A stretch of DNA of 64,000 nt from Methylobacterium sp. GXS13 (GCF_001455965.1 NZ_LKKO01000036.1:62001-126000); one strand, 5' to 3'. Positions 1 to 10,228 are shown, counted from the stretch's first letter. Notes: generated by a model from the letters alone, not told the origin. A program made the numbers and translations.

Positions 1-338
1 TAGAACTTGAAGGCGCCGTTGATCAGAACGAGCGCGAGGAACAGCGTCGAAAGCCCGAGCAACAGCTCGAACCGATCGAACTGAAACCCTTCGAACAGTC
101 GTGTCGTGCCGCCGCCCAGCAGCTCCGGCCATTGGATGGTCATGTCGAGGAAGGGCACGGTGGCCTCGCCATGGGCGAAAGCCTTGCCGGTTATGGCGTC
201 GTTGACGATGCGTTTGGGCAGATCCAGCGACGCGAAGTAGAACGGCAGCGAGGCTAGGACCACGGCGCAGATCTTGAGCTGCTCGGCCTTGGAGTAGCGC
301 CAGATGTAGGGAAAGAGCCGCGGCTCAAGCTCGCGCAT
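1..338 (-). CDS. ABC exporter, N-terminal membrane part (partial)
   Basis: The first 112 codons of a gene that runs off the left edge. It starts at an ATG complementary to 336-338 and reads MRELEPRLFPYIWRYSK, followed by a hydrophobic segment, a periplasmic-looking stretch and a second membrane segment (about residues 93-112) at the window edge. This is the usual beginning of a fused transmembrane/ATP-binding ABC exporter half-transporter. The ATP-binding half is not in the window, so the substrate cannot be stated. Family assignment comes from the overall look of the N-terminus only. Confidence 0.6.
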   Translation of the reverse strand, partial: MRELEPRLFPYIWRYSKAEQLKICAVVLASLPFYFASLDLPKRIVNDAITGKAFAHGEATVPFLDMTIQWPELLGGGTTRLFEGFQFDRFELLLGLSTLFLALVLINGAFKF

Positions 339-621
339 CGGGAACGTCCGGCAAAGGTCTCTCCTGGCGAAAACGAGGCCGGCTCGGTGTGTGCCCACGC
401 ACAGATCTGAGCGAAAACGTCATCGAACGATGCAGTTCCATTGCGTAAGCTTGGCGGCACCTGACGCGGTCCTGGCAGTCCCGTTGACGCGACCGTGCGA
501 TCCCGGGGCTCAACGGTCGTGTCATCGTGCCGTCATATAGGGCATGCCGGGCGTACGGCGGCACTATCCGATCACGGAATGCGGCGTTGCGCAGTTCACC
601 ATCGGGGCGTGGTTTGGCGGT

Positions 622-1322
622 TCAGAAGGAGCGGGTCAGGCCGCCATCGACGCGCAAGTTCTGACCGGTCATGTAGGCCGCGCCGTCCGAAGCGAGGAAC
701 GCGACTATGTCGGCGATCTCTTCGGCGCGGCCGTAGCGCCCCATCGGGACGCTCTGTCGGCGTTCCTCCGTGCCGGGCAAGCTGTCGATCGAGCCCAGCA
801 GCACGTTGTTCATGCGGACATTGTCGGCGGCGCAAGGGCCGGCGAACAGCTTCGTGTAGGCCGCGAGCCCGGCCCGGAACACCGCCGAGGTCGGGACCAT
901 CGGGCTCGGCTCGAAGGCCCAGGCGGTGGAGATGTTGAAGATTGCACCGGCACGCTGCGCCTGCATGACCGGCGTCACCAGACGCACCGATCGCACGACG
1001 TTCATGAGATAGGTGTCCAGGACCGCGTGCCGTTGCGCGTCCGTGATGTCGAGTAACGGTCCCCGGGGGCCATGCCCGGCGCTGTTGACCAGAACGTCGA
1101 CCCGGCCCCAGCGGGCCATCGCTCCGTCGACCAGACGCCGCAGGTCTTCCGTGGACCGGTTCGAACTGGTCGTGCCGAACCAGCCCGGTTCCTGACCGAG
1201 TGCCTCTCCTTGCCGGACGACGACAGGATTCCGATCGCGAACCCGTCCGCCGCCCGCTTCCGGGCGGCCGCGGCGTCCATGCCGCTGTCCCCCGCCGTCA
1301 CGAGGGCGACTTTGTCGCTCAT
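622..1322 (-). pseudogene. SDR-family oxidoreductase, frameshifted
   Basis: Two overlapping frames make one short-chain dehydrogenase. The N-terminal piece starts at 1322 (MSDKVALVTAGDSGMDAAAA) and carries the nucleotide-binding fold up to SSSGKE. The reading then has to shift by one base near 1205-1212 to continue as ALGQEPGWFG and the NSAGHG, STAWAF and GGLTRSF segments, ending at 622. The position of the usual catalytic YxxxK reads SAVFR, so Tyr and Lys are both missing; I recall a divergent SDR subgroup with this sequence, so the loss may predate the frameshift. The break is a single missing base in a purine-rich run (GGCAAGGAGAGGCAC), so a sequencing error is the alternative to a true pseudogene. 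Confidence 0.75.
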
Positions 1323-1699
1323 CGCCAACCGCTCCGCTTTTCCGGCTGTCTCACCGCCCAACAGCAGGCGGAGGGGCGGCGAATCGCCACCGCCGGCACA
1401 TCATGATGGTCTACGGCGCGCGAGCGGCGATGAGCAGCAGGCATTCCGGTGGACGCCGCGATCCGAGGCGGCACGGCAGAGCGGATTACCGTCGCTCGAA
1501 GCCCGGAATTTGCTGGCACCACGTGTAGTTTAGCGGGGTATGCGCCGCGCAACGGTACACCGGCATGCGTGCGACGGCCTTGCGGGCGGACGCGCGGGCT
1601 TATATTGCGACGCAACCACCACGACTCCGTACCTCACCCGGCGCGGACGGCCGCGCCGCGCGGCCGCCAGGGAGCCGGCACAACCCGTTTCGGGCCGCC
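1323..1699. other. gene-free spacer upstream of typA
   Basis: No convincing coding frame, tRNA or strong hairpin was found here. It separates the divergently oriented SDR remnant from typA and should contain the typA promoter and leader. Several open frames cross it but none has a start with a ribosome-binding site or recognisable protein content. Confidence 0.5.
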
Positions 1700-3526
1700 A
1701 TGAATCTGCGCAACATCGCCATCATTGCCCACGTCGACCACGGCAAGACGACGCTCGTCGACAAGCTGCTGGCCCAGTCCGGCACCTTCCGCGAGAATCA
1801 GCGGGTCGAGGAGCGGGCGATGGACTCCAACGACCTGGAGAAGGAGCGTGGCATCACGATCCTGGCCAAGGCGACCTCGGTCGTTTGGGAGGACACCCGC
1901 GTCAACATCGTCGACACCCCCGGCCACGCCGATTTCGGCGGTGAGGTCGAGCGCATCCTGTCGATGGTCGACGGCGTGATCGTGCTGGTGGATGCCGCCG
2001 AGGGGCCGATGCCCCAAACCAAGTTCGTGGTCGGCAAGGCTCTGAAGATCGGCCTGAGGCCGATCGTAGCGATCAACAAGGTCGATCGCCCGGATGCGCG
2101 CATCAACGAGGTCGTGAACGAGGTGTTCGACCTGTTCGCGGCGCTCGACGCCACCGACGAGCAGCTCGACTTTCCGATCCTCTACGGCTCCGGCCGGAAC
2201 GGCTGGATGGCCGATAGCCCCGAGGCCGACCCGTCGGTGGGTCTGAAGCCGCTGTTCGAGCTCGTGCTGAAGCACGTGCCGCCGGCCAAGGTCGAAGAGG
2301 GTCCGTTCCGGATGCTCGGCACGCTGCTCGAGGCCAACCCGTTCCTGGGCCGGATCATCACCGGGCGCATCGCGTCGGGCACCGTGAAGCCGAACCAGCA
2401 GATCAAGGTGCTGTCGCGGGACGGCAAGGTGGTCGAGACCGGCCGCGTCTCGAAGATCCTCGCCTTCCGGGGCCTCGAGCGCGCCCCGATCGATATCGGC
2501 GAGGCGGGCGACATCGTCTCCATCGCCGGCCTGATCAAGGGCACCGTGGCCGACACGTTCTGCGACCCGCAGGTGGACACCCCGATCCAGGCCCAGCCGA
2601 TCGATCCGCCGACCGTGACCATGTCGTTCATCGTCAACGACTCGCCGCTCGCCGGCACCGAGGGCGACAAGGTCACCAGCCGGATGATCCGCGACCGCCT
2701 GTTCAAGGAGGGCGAGGGCAACGTCACGCTCAAGATCGAGGAAGCCGCCGACAAGGATTCGTTCTACGTCTCCGGTCGCGGTGAATTGCAGCTCGCCATC
2801 CTGATCGAGACCATGCGCCGCGAGGGCTTCGAGATCGCGGTTTCCCGTCCGCGGGTCGTCTACGAGAAGGACGAGAACGGCGAGCTTCTCGAGCCGATCG
2901 AAGAGGTTGTGATCGACGTCGACGAGGAGCATTCGGGCGTCGTCGTCCAGAAGATGTCAGAGCGCAAAGCCGAGATGCTGGAGATGCGGCCTTCGGGCGG
3001 CGATCGCCTGCGCCTCGTGTTCCACGCCCCCACCCGTGGCCTGATCGGCTACCAGGGCGAGCTGCTCACCGACACCCGCGGCACCGCGATCATGAACCGC
3101 CTGTTCAAGGCCTACGAGCCGTTCAAGGGCGAGATCGCCGGCCGCCGCAACGGCGTGCTGATCTCCAACGACAAGGGTGAGGCCGTGGCCTACGCCATGT
3201 GGAACCTCGAAGACCGCGGCCCGATGATGATCGAGCCCGGCTGGAAGGTCTATCAAGGCATGATCATCGGCGAGCACAACCGCGAGAACGATCTCGAGGT
3301 GAATGTCCTCAAAGGTAAGAAACTTACAAACATCCGCACCACCTCGAAGGACGAAGCCGTGCGGCTGACGCCTCCGATCCGGATGACTCTGGAGCGCTCG
3401 CTCGCCTGGATCCAGGACGACGAACTGGTCGAGGTCACGCCGAAGTCGATTCGGCTCCGCAAGACCGTCCTCGATCCCAACGACCGCAAGCGCGTCGAGC
3501 GTTCGTCGAAGGACACCGCCGCCTGA
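1700..3526 (+). CDS. typA: translational GTPase TypA/BipA
   Basis: A 608-residue ribosome-binding GTPase of the EF-G superfamily, involved in 50S assembly and stress or low-temperature growth. The G1 motif AHVDHGKTT is at residues 10-18, followed by the switch I ERGITI, G3 [12 protein letters not shown] and G4 NKVD motifs; domain II, the EF-G-like domain V and the TypA-specific C-terminus follow. Length matches the family. The start at 1700 is chosen because the protein begins [15 protein letters not shown] as in other TypA proteins; the frame is open 45 codons further upstream, but that extension has no homology-like content. A hairpin follows the stop. Confidence 0.97.
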   Translation: MNLRNIAIIAHVDHGKTTLVDKLLAQSGTFRENQRVEERAMDSNDLEKERGITILAKATSVVWEDTRVNIVDTPGHADFGGEVERILSMVDGVIVLVDAAEGPMPQTKFVVGKALKIGLRPIVAINKVDRPDARINEVVNEVFDLFAALDATDEQLDFPILYGSGRNGWMADSPEADPSVGLKPLFELVLKHVPPAKVEEGPFRMLGTLLEANPFLGRIITGRIASGTVKPNQQIKVLSRDGKVVETGRVSKILAFRGLERAPIDIGEAGDIVSIAGLIKGTVADTFCDPQVDTPIQAQPIDPPTVTMSFIVNDSPLAGTEGDKVTSRMIRDRLFKEGEGNVTLKIEEAADKDSFYVSGRGELQLAILIETMRREGFEIAVSRPRVVYEKDENGELLEPIEEVVIDVDEEHSGVVVQKMSERKAEMLEMRPSGGDRLRLVFHAPTRGLIGYQGELLTDTRGTAIMNRLFKAYEPFKGEIAGRRNGVLISNDKGEAVAYAMWNLEDRGPMMIEPGWKVYQGMIIGEHNRENDLEVNVLKGKKLTNIRTTSKDEAVRLTPPIRMTLERSLAWIQDDELVEVTPKSIRLRKTVLDPNDRKRVERSSKDTAA

Positions 3527-3537
3527 GATGAATACCG

Positions 3538-3565
3538 GGCAACCGGGCGCTCAGGCCCGGTTGCC
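3538..3565 (+). terminator. hairpin after typA
   Basis: An 11-bp inverted repeat (GGCAACCGGGC, then its complement) with a 6-base loop lies 11 bases after the typA stop. There is no T-tract, as is common in high-GC alphaproteobacteria, so intrinsic termination is inferred from position and stem strength only. Confidence 0.6.
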
Positions 3566-3671
3566 GTCGAGGACGTCATTCTGATCCTCGGTTGACCCGT
3601 TAGGCCCTCGCACCAAGCCCCTTGGCTTCGTGGCGAGGCTCAACCGGGCTGCATGAAAACCCGTGATTCAG

Positions 3672-3896
3672 ATGCCTGTCGCCTTGAACGCCAACCGGCC
3701 GGCTCGCTCGGCTGCATCTCCCTACGTCGTGGGCCAGGACGGCGAGGGCCATTGGGTCGCCTTCGAGACCGGCGGCAGGGCAGGGGGGATATTTCGCACG
3801 CGCCGGGATGCGATCCGCTACGCTTGCGTCGAGACCGGCTGCCGACCGGACGAGGTCGCACTGGCTGTCGAGCCGATCCGCTTCCGATTGTCCTGA
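3672..3896 (+). CDS. small hypothetical protein
   Basis: A 74-residue protein starting MPVALNANRPARS; a GTG nine bases upstream (3663) is an alternative start, and neither has a clear ribosome-binding site. The core reads YVVGQDGEGHWVAF, then GGIFRTRRDAIRYACVE, which looks like the small conserved proteins of Methylobacterium that have a short strand-rich region followed by an amphipathic helix. No function is known to me. Codon use is typical of the neighbourhood, which supports it being real. Confidence 0.6.
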   Translation: MPVALNANRPARSAASPYVVGQDGEGHWVAFETGGRAGGIFRTRRDAIRYACVETGCRPDEVALAVEPIRFRLS

Positions 3897-3977
3897 TCCG
3901 ATTGCGCCGGGCGGTTGTAACCCCGGACTGACCTTGGAGCGTGTGCCCCAAGGTCAGAGGCCCATGAGACAGAGCCC

Positions 3978-4130
3978 TCAGCTTCCGCCGGGATCGGTCT
4001 CGTCATTCTGGGTCTTGTCGCCTTGCGGACCCATGCCGGGCTTGCCGTCGGTCTTCTCGTTCGGGTCCATCACCGCATCAGGCGCGACGTTGGCCGGCTT
4101 CTCGGGTTTCGGCTCTTCACGCTCGCTCAC
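3978..4130 (-). CDS. short disordered acidic protein, third gene of the coupled set
   Basis: A 50-residue protein rich in Glu, Asp, Lys, Pro and Gly with no hydrophobic core (it begins VSEREEPKPEKPANV and ends DETDPGGS). It starts at a GTG whose bases overlap the stop of the upstream gene (GTGA, 4127-4130), which is the mark of translational coupling, and GGAGGACAAGAC precedes the start. It is the last gene of a three-gene run on this strand. It looks hydrophilin-like; function unknown. Confidence 0.6.
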   Translation of the reverse strand: MSEREEPKPEKPANVAPDAVMDPNEKTDGKPGMGPQGDKTQNDETDPGGS

Positions 4131-4441
4131 GTCTTGTCCTCCCGCTCGACCCGATAGTGTCCGTCGGCGACTTTCTGGTCGGCGGACGGGCCGCGCGATG
4201 CCTTCTGGTCCGAATGGCCGCCCGATGAGCCGCCGACCGCGGGCGGGGAGCGTCCGGCCTCACCGGATTGGCCCCAGCCCTCCTTGGACTCGGTCTTGGC
4301 CGCCTCGCCTGAACCCATATCGGTGATCGCCGCCTGCTCGGGGGTCTGGTGACCGCCACCCGCCGGGTGCTCGCCCTTGGAGCCGACCGTATCGTCGGGC
4401 TTGCGGGTGACAGTTCCGGAATCGCTGGTGAGCCTACCCAT
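4127..4441 (-). CDS. disordered hydrophilic protein, second gene of the coupled set
   Basis: A 104-residue protein starting MGRLTSDSGTVTRKPDD, dominated by Gly, Ser, Asp, Glu, Lys and Gln, with no predicted membrane segment and almost no large hydrophobic residues (for example GWGQSGEAGRSPP, ASRGPSADQK). The ATG shares a base with the TGA of the preceding gene (TGATG at 4439-4443), and its own stop overlaps the next start. The composition is that of desiccation or osmotic-stress hydrophilins; this is inference, as no domain is recognisable. Confidence 0.65.
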   Translation of the reverse strand: MGRLTSDSGTVTRKPDDTVGSKGEHPAGGGHQTPEQAAITDMGSGEAAKTESKEGWGQSGEAGRSPPAVGGSSGGHSDQKASRGPSADQKVADGHYRVEREDKT

Positions 4442-4779
4442 CAACGCTTCCCATCATCCTGACCCACCGCCGCGGTGGCGCGGTCGATCGCTTCGCCCAT
4501 GCTTGAGCCCTTATCCGGAGTCTTGCCAAACTCGCCCTGAAGCTTCTTCAGGTTCTCGGGCGGGGTCTCAGCCTCGGTGGCGTCGGTGGCGTCCGAGCCC
4601 GGAGTACCGGAGGCGATCCGCGCTGCCTGGGCGTCGCCCGCCGGATCCCGCTTCAGGTCGGCCTGCGTGTTGGCCGCAACGCCAACATCGAGCGGCGAAT
4701 CCTGGCCGAGATCCTGGCCATTCCGGTCGGCATTGGCATTGAAGTCCTTCAATGACGGCCGTGTTGTCTGCTCTGCCAT
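4441..4779 (-). CDS. disordered hydrophilic protein, first gene of the coupled set
   Basis: A 112-residue protein starting MAEQTTRPSLKDFNANADRN. It is polar and Ala/Asp/Gly-rich throughout, with one short amphipathic segment (ENLKKLQGEFGKTP) near residue 80 and a closing stretch AIDRATAAVGQDDGKR. A good ribosome-binding site (AGGCAGGAGCC) precedes the ATG, so this is the leader gene of the three-gene set. No family recognised. Confidence 0.65.
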   Translation of the reverse strand: MAEQTTRPSLKDFNANADRNGQDLGQDSPLDVGVAANTQADLKRDPAGDAQAARIASGTPGSDATDATEAETPPENLKKLQGEFGKTPDKGSSMGEAIDRATAAVGQDDGKR

Positions 4780-4898
4780 GGCTCCTGCCTCTCCTACGTC
4801 GCGCTGTGGCGAGACAACGGGGGCGGGAGACCAGGGTTGCGTGGCAGCCGGTGATCACCCTCGCGCCGGCTCGTTCGTGCGGGATGATGTAGACGGCG

Positions 4899-5402
4899 TC
4901 AGGGGCCAACGATCCGAGGTGCGAGACGCTGCACCAGGGCCCGCACCGACTCCTCGGCGTGCCAGCGGCTGTCAGCCTTGGCCTGGATCGTGAGCAGGTC
5001 ACCGTCGCGCAGGATCACCGCCGTCGATCCCGCACCATTCCCGAATGCATAGACCGTGAGCCACCCGATCGCCGGGCTCACGGGGAGAGTCGAAAGGCGG
5101 CAATCGGGGTTCTGCTTGATGCAGAGTGACTCGAGCTTCGCGAAGGTTGTCTCCCCGGATCGCACACGCTTCTCGGTCCCATCGGTCAGGCGTCCGAGCC
5201 GGATATCCACCACCGGCGAACCTGTGCAGGAGGCGCAGGTCATCGTGAGGTTCAATGGGGTCGCCTGTATCGAGGCTTTCGTATCGATCGCGATCCGGGC
5301 CTGATCCACTACGCTCGTGAGGTCGTGGCTCGCGAAGCCCAGCACTTGGGCCTGCGCAGCCAGCGTGAGGAAGAAGCCGAGGAGAACGAGAAGCCAGCGC
5401 AT
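4899..5402 (-). CDS. secreted protein of unknown function
   Basis: A 167-residue protein with an N-terminal signal peptide (MRWLLVLLGFFLTLAAQAQ, probable cleavage after AQA). The mature part holds two cysteine pairs, TMTCASCTG near residue 57 and a later CIKQNPDC, and is otherwise strand-rich, ending in a helix that contains HAEESVRALVQRL. The start at 5402 is preferred over upstream in-frame starts because it gives a clean signal peptide. Periplasmic location is inferred; function unknown. Confidence 0.7.
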   Translation of the reverse strand: MRWLLVLLGFFLTLAAQAQVLGFASHDLTSVVDQARIAIDTKASIQATPLNLTMTCASCTGSPVVDIRLGRLTDGTEKRVRSGETTFAKLESLCIKQNPDCRLSTLPVSPAIGWLTVYAFGNGAGSTAVILRDGDLLTIQAKADSRWHAEESVRALVQRLAPRIVGP

Positions 5403-5799
5403 GCGGAAATGTCCGTCCAATCCCGGATCGTCGGCGGGACGACGACCCAGGAAGCAGATGACCGATGCGCGAAATTTTTCCAAGTCTTGCGTCCAGCCGC
5501 GCCGTTACGCGGAACACAGATCAAGGTTGATGCTGAAGGATGCTAGCTATAAAAGCCGAAAATTCGTTGCTTTTAAAGCAAATGACGCCATGAGCCGATC
5601 TAGATATCTAAGGCGACAATTATAAAATATCTCTAATTGGTCAGTATTTATATTGGACGAATACGATACGACCTCGAAGCGACAGCAGGATCGTACTGCT
5701 GTCGCTTCGTCACCGAAGCCGCGCCGGCTTCAAGAATACCGGCGCGATTCGAGCGGGCGGCAACGGTGAAAGAGGCGGCGCCGCCGCGATCGATCGATG
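5403..5799. other. AT-rich spacer
   Basis: No coding frame was accepted here. The stretch 5540-5660 is strikingly AT-rich for this window (runs such as TTATAAAATATCTC and TAGATATCTAAGG). A strong hairpin at 5675-5709 lies between it and the 3' end of cysK. Confidence 0.6.
5675..5709. terminator. 14-bp perfect hairpin downstream of cysK
   Basis: CGAAGCGACAGCAG at 5675-5688 is exactly repeated in inverted form at 5696-5709 around a 7-base loop. It lies about 90 bases beyond the cysK stop and could end transcription from that gene. No T-run follows on either strand, so a protein-binding site or small-RNA stem is also possible. Confidence 0.55.
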
Positions 5800-6774
<975 letters not shown>

Positions 6775-7055
6775 CGCGGAACTCCTGCAGATCTCGGGTC
6801 GGACAGATGTCGGATCCGGACGGTCGAGGCCAAGGGGAAGCCTTGGCCGGCCGGCGGACGAGAGGCTGCGATATCGCGTCGCCGAAGCCCAGGCAATCGG
6901 GCTAAGTGTCCTGTACGAAAGTTCTTTTTACACGCCGACGGGAATATTGCCCGATGTGGAATAAGGTGACTGACACGACGCTGTTTTGTGGAATATCGTT
7001 CTCGCGCCCGGTGGAGGTGTGTAGCTGGTGCCTGATCACCGACGAGGGCTCTTCG

Positions 7056-8018
7056 ATGAAACGCCGTCCATTCGGTGCCGCCGGTCCGACTCGCCGCGCC
7101 GCTTTGCTGGCCGCCCTCAGCCTCGTCTGCGCTCGGTCCGCCCATGCCGCGGGACCGACGCGTATCACCCTCGCCACTGCGACCCCTGGCGGCGGCTTCC
7201 CGGCTTTCGGGGATGCCTTCGCGGCGGCGATCCGGGCGGTGGATCCTGATCTCGCCGTCGAGACCCAGGCCAGCGGCGGCTCGGCGGAGAATGTCAGGCT
7301 TCTGCGGGCCGGCCGCGTTGATCTCGCACTCGTCCAGGGGGAGTACGCCTACCCGGCCCTGGCCGACGCGGGCGGTCTGACAGTCTTGACGCCGATGTAT
7401 CCGACGCCCGGCCTGTTCGCCGTCCCCGCGGCAAGCCCGATCCGCACCGTGGAAGACTTGCGCGGGCGGCCGGTGGTGCTGGGAACGCACAATTCCGGCC
7501 TTACCCTGATGAGCCGCAGCGCACTCAAAGCCTCGGGGCTCGATCCCGAGCGGGACATCCGCCCGGTCCTGCTCGACAGGGCCGGGGATGGGCCATCCAT
7601 GGTGCTGGATGGCCGCGCCGATGCGCTCTGGGGCGGCGGCCTTGCCTGGCCGGGCTTCTTCGCGATGGCGCAGGCGCCGGGCGGCGCACGGTTCTTCGGT
7701 CCGTCAGAGGCCGGCATCGCGCGGCTCGCGCAGGCGGGAGGCGCCCTTCAGCGCCTGACCGTGCCGCCCGGCAGCTTCCTTGGTCAATCCGCGGAAATCG
7801 AGACCGTGGGTTCCTGGAGTCTCGTTCTCGCGCGGCCGGGCTTCGAGTCCGACGTGGCCTATCGGCTCGTCCGCGCCCTGGCTCGGGCCGACATGGCTAT
7901 GCGCCATCCGCAGGGTGCCGATAGCCGGCCTGAGAACCTTTCGGGACTCGTTCCGGCGACGCAGATCAATCCCGGTACGCTGCGCTACCTCGGCGAGACC
8001 GGTACTCCGGTACGCTGA
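7056..8018 (+). CDS. TAXI-family TRAP transporter solute-binding protein
   Basis: A 320-residue periplasmic binding protein. The N-terminus has a Tat-like signal (TRRAALLAALSL, cleavage near SAHA), then ITLATATPGGGFPAFGDAFA, the typical opening of TAXI proteins. Later segments follow the type II periplasmic fold (RVDLALVQGEYAYPAL, EDLRGRPVVLGTHNSG). The start at 7056 fits the signal peptide; the frame is open 50 codons upstream without sensible content. No membrane TRAP subunits lie next to it, so it either uses components elsewhere or acts as an orphan sensor. The ligand is unknown. Confidence 0.8.
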   Translation: MKRRPFGAAGPTRRAALLAALSLVCARSAHAAGPTRITLATATPGGGFPAFGDAFAAAIRAVDPDLAVETQASGGSAENVRLLRAGRVDLALVQGEYAYPALADAGGLTVLTPMYPTPGLFAVPAASPIRTVEDLRGRPVVLGTHNSGLTLMSRSALKASGLDPERDIRPVLLDRAGDGPSMVLDGRADALWGGGLAWPGFFAMAQAPGGARFFGPSEAGIARLAQAGGALQRLTVPPGSFLGQSAEIETVGSWSLVLARPGFESDVAYRLVRALARADMAMRHPQGADSRPENLSGLVPATQINPGTLRYLGETGTPVR

Positions 8019-8028
8019 TGCCGAATGC

Positions 8029-8559
8029 CTAGCGGAACGAGGCGACGCGGCGGTCGCGCTTGCGCTCCGCGGCCGGCTGATAGGCGATCTCGGCATGGTG
8101 GGTGCAGTAGGGCAGCCCGGTGATCGAACGGTCACCGCAGAACCGGAATTCTGGCGTGGTCGGATCACCGAGCGGCCAGCGGCACATGGATTCCCGCAGG
8201 TCCATGATTGTAACGCGCTGCGAGACCGACAGCGCCACGGGCTCTGAAGCCGCCGGGGCGGGCGTCGGAAAGACGGGCGCGGGGCGATGCGACAGGATCG
8301 CTACCGGCTCGGGCGCCTGGGTCTCGACCACCGCGATGGCGGTCTCGATCTCGACGACCTTGGTTGCCTGGGGTGCGACCGGAGCCTCCTCGCCACCCCG
8401 GGCGCGACCGCCCAGGCCGAGACGATGCACCTTGCCGATCACCGCATTGCGCGTCACGCCGCCGAGTTGCGCGGCGATCTTGCTTGCGCTCTGCCCGTCT
8501 TCCCACAGCCGGCGCAGGAGCGCCACGCGATCATCCGTCCAGCTCAGGCCCGCTTCCAT
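8029..8559 (-). CDS. gcrA: GcrA cell-cycle regulator
   Basis: A 176-residue member of the GcrA family, the alphaproteobacterial factor that binds sigma-70 RNA polymerase and acts with CcrM methylation at GANTC sites. The N-terminal helix-turn-helix reads WTDDRVALLRRLWEDG and SASKIAAQLGGVTRNAVIG, followed by a variable linker. The C-terminal sigma-binding domain has CRWPLGDP and FCGDRSITGLPYCTHH. The start at 8559 follows a GGCGGAGGGGG ribosome-binding site. It converges on the TAXI gene with 10 bases between the stops. Confidence 0.95.
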   Translation of the reverse strand: MEAGLSWTDDRVALLRRLWEDGQSASKIAAQLGGVTRNAVIGKVHRLGLGGRARGGEEAPVAPQATKVVEIETAIAVVETQAPEPVAILSHRPAPVFPTPAPAASEPVALSVSQRVTIMDLRESMCRWPLGDPTTPEFRFCGDRSITGLPYCTHHAEIAYQPAAERKRDRRVASFR

Positions 8560-8989
8560 AATCCCCCTCCGCCCCTGCGGCCCGCGCGCTTTACCGGGTG
8601 ACGGTGCGCGTTCCAGGTCGCTGAAGCCCCTCCCGGCCGTATTGCCGGTGCGGACCGCACCCGTGCGCGTCACCCATGCGCGTTGGATGCCGCACCGCGT
8701 GCGACACCCTGTCTCGCCAGGCCACGGCAGGACCCTAGCGCGCCGCTCGCGACGCTTGCAAGGGCGGCTCCCGGACCGTGACCGACCCTGTCCACCGGCA
8801 ATGGGCGGTTCGCCTGGGAAGGTGGTTACTGACGGCTCCGCGGGCACCGCACATCCTGCCGGCCGTGTCGCCTGCGTCACAGGCCGACGCAATCGCACCG
8901 AATGCCCCCCATCGCCGGAACGCGGTCACGGCCAAGCTGCTTTCGTGTGGCAAAAGGGGTGGGCGTTGCTGTTATCCAGGGTGAGGACG
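8560..8989. other. divergent spacer gcrA / patatin gene
   Basis: A 430-base stretch between two divergent genes. Open frames continue into it from both sides, but with no plausible start or protein content. It must hold both promoters; I could not pick out convincing -35/-10 pairs. Confidence 0.4.
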
Positions 8990-10177
8990 ATGGGGTACCG
9001 TCAGGGGGGGCTGCGCGCGCTGGTCGCGCTGGGGCTGGCCGGTCAGGTTGCGGCCTGTGGCAGCGTCCCGCGCACCGCCTACACCGCCGAGCAGGCGGCC
9101 TTCGCCAGCGTGCCCGCGATGCCCGGGGCGCGGGTCTACGCCGACGCGTCGGTCGACACGATCGCGGAACTCGCCGGCAATCCGCAGCGCCGCTCGGCCG
9201 GCTTCAACTATCTGGCTTTGTCGGGCGGTGGCGGCGATGGCGCCTACGGGGCCGGCGTGCTGAATGGCTGGACGGCGTCCGGCACCCGCCCGGAATTCAC
9301 CCTCGTCTCGGGCGTGTCGACCGGCGCACTGATCGCGCCCTTCGCCTTCCTGGGCCCGGCCTACGATCCGTACCTCACCGAGTTCTACACCAGCGGCGTC
9401 GCCGGCGAGCTGGTCAACTCGCCCAATATCGCCAACGTCCTGTTCGGCTCCGGCCTGTTCGGGGACGGGCGCCTGCGCAACCTGATCGGCCGCTACGTCA
9501 CCCCGGAACTGCTTACCGCCATCGCGGAGGAGCACGCCAAGGGCCGTCGCCTCATGGTGGTGACGACCAACCTCGATTCGCAGCGCGCCGTGATCTGGAA
9601 CATGGGCGTCATCGCGTCGAGCGGCGCGCCGAACGCCCTCGATCTGTTCCGCGACGTGCTGGCTGCTTCAGCCAGCATTCCGGCGGTGTTCCCCCCGCAG
9701 ATGATCGACGTGGCGGCCGCCGACACACGCTTCCAGGAGATGCATGTGGACGGCTCGGTGGTCACCCCCGTCTTCACCCTCCCGCAGACGCTGCTGCTGC
9801 GCGACGGAAAGATCCGCACGGGCGGCAAGGCCAACATCTACGTGGTGATCAACGGCCGGCTGGAACCGGATTTCGAGGTGACGAAGGACAATACCCTGTC
9901 GATCGTCGAGCGCTCGTTCACGACCGCAAGCCGCGCCCGCTCGCGCGCAACGCTGTCGGCCACCTACGCGCTCGCGCGCTCGAACGGGATGGGCTTCAAC
10001 CTGACCTATATCGATGAGAACGGCCCGAAGGCCTCCGCCTCCAAGGGCTTCGATACGGGGTATATGCGGGCCCTTTACCAGGAAGGTCTGGAAAAGGGGC
10101 GAACGGGCACCTTCTGGCAGCACACTGTGCCGGCATCGCCGACGCTCAAGCAGACGGCGAACGCCGTCGCGAATTGA
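8990..10177 (+). CDS. patatin-like phospholipase, lipoprotein
   Basis: A 395-residue lipid-acyl hydrolase. A lipobox (QVAACGSV, Cys near residue 22) suggests membrane anchoring. The catalytic parts are present: the glycine-rich oxyanion loop LSGGGGDGAYGAG, the nucleophile elbow GVSTGAL, and the Asp of the dyad in HVDGSV. The start at 8990 is preceded by GTGAGGACG and gives a proper signal sequence. A 12-bp hairpin follows the stop. The substrate is probably membrane lipid, but this is inferred from family. Confidence 0.9.
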   Translation: MGYRQGGLRALVALGLAGQVAACGSVPRTAYTAEQAAFASVPAMPGARVYADASVDTIAELAGNPQRRSAGFNYLALSGGGGDGAYGAGVLNGWTASGTRPEFTLVSGVSTGALIAPFAFLGPAYDPYLTEFYTSGVAGELVNSPNIANVLFGSGLFGDGRLRNLIGRYVTPELLTAIAEEHAKGRRLMVVTTNLDSQRAVIWNMGVIASSGAPNALDLFRDVLAASASIPAVFPPQMIDVAAADTRFQEMHVDGSVVTPVFTLPQTLLLRDGKIRTGGKANIYVVINGRLEPDFEVTKDNTLSIVERSFTTASRARSRATLSATYALARSNGMGFNLTYIDENGPKASASKGFDTGYMRALYQEGLEKGRTGTFWQHTVPASPTLKQTANAVAN

Positions 10178-10190
10178 AGGCGTCGGATAT

Positions 10191-10219
10191 GCGCCGCGCC
10201 CCGGACGGGGGCGCGGCGC
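10191..10219. terminator. bidirectional hairpin terminator
   Basis: A 12-bp perfect GC-only stem (GCGCCGCGCCCC and its complement) around a 5-base loop, sitting between the convergent patatin gene and the 42-residue protein gene. It can serve both strands. No T-tract. Confidence 0.65.
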
Positions 10220-10228
10220 TCGGGTCAG

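Noticed and set aside
6955..6995. Direct repeat TGTGGAATA, 32 bases apart, between cysK and the TAXI gene
   Set aside because: Nine bases only and no symmetry; could be chance. Not strong enough to call an operator.
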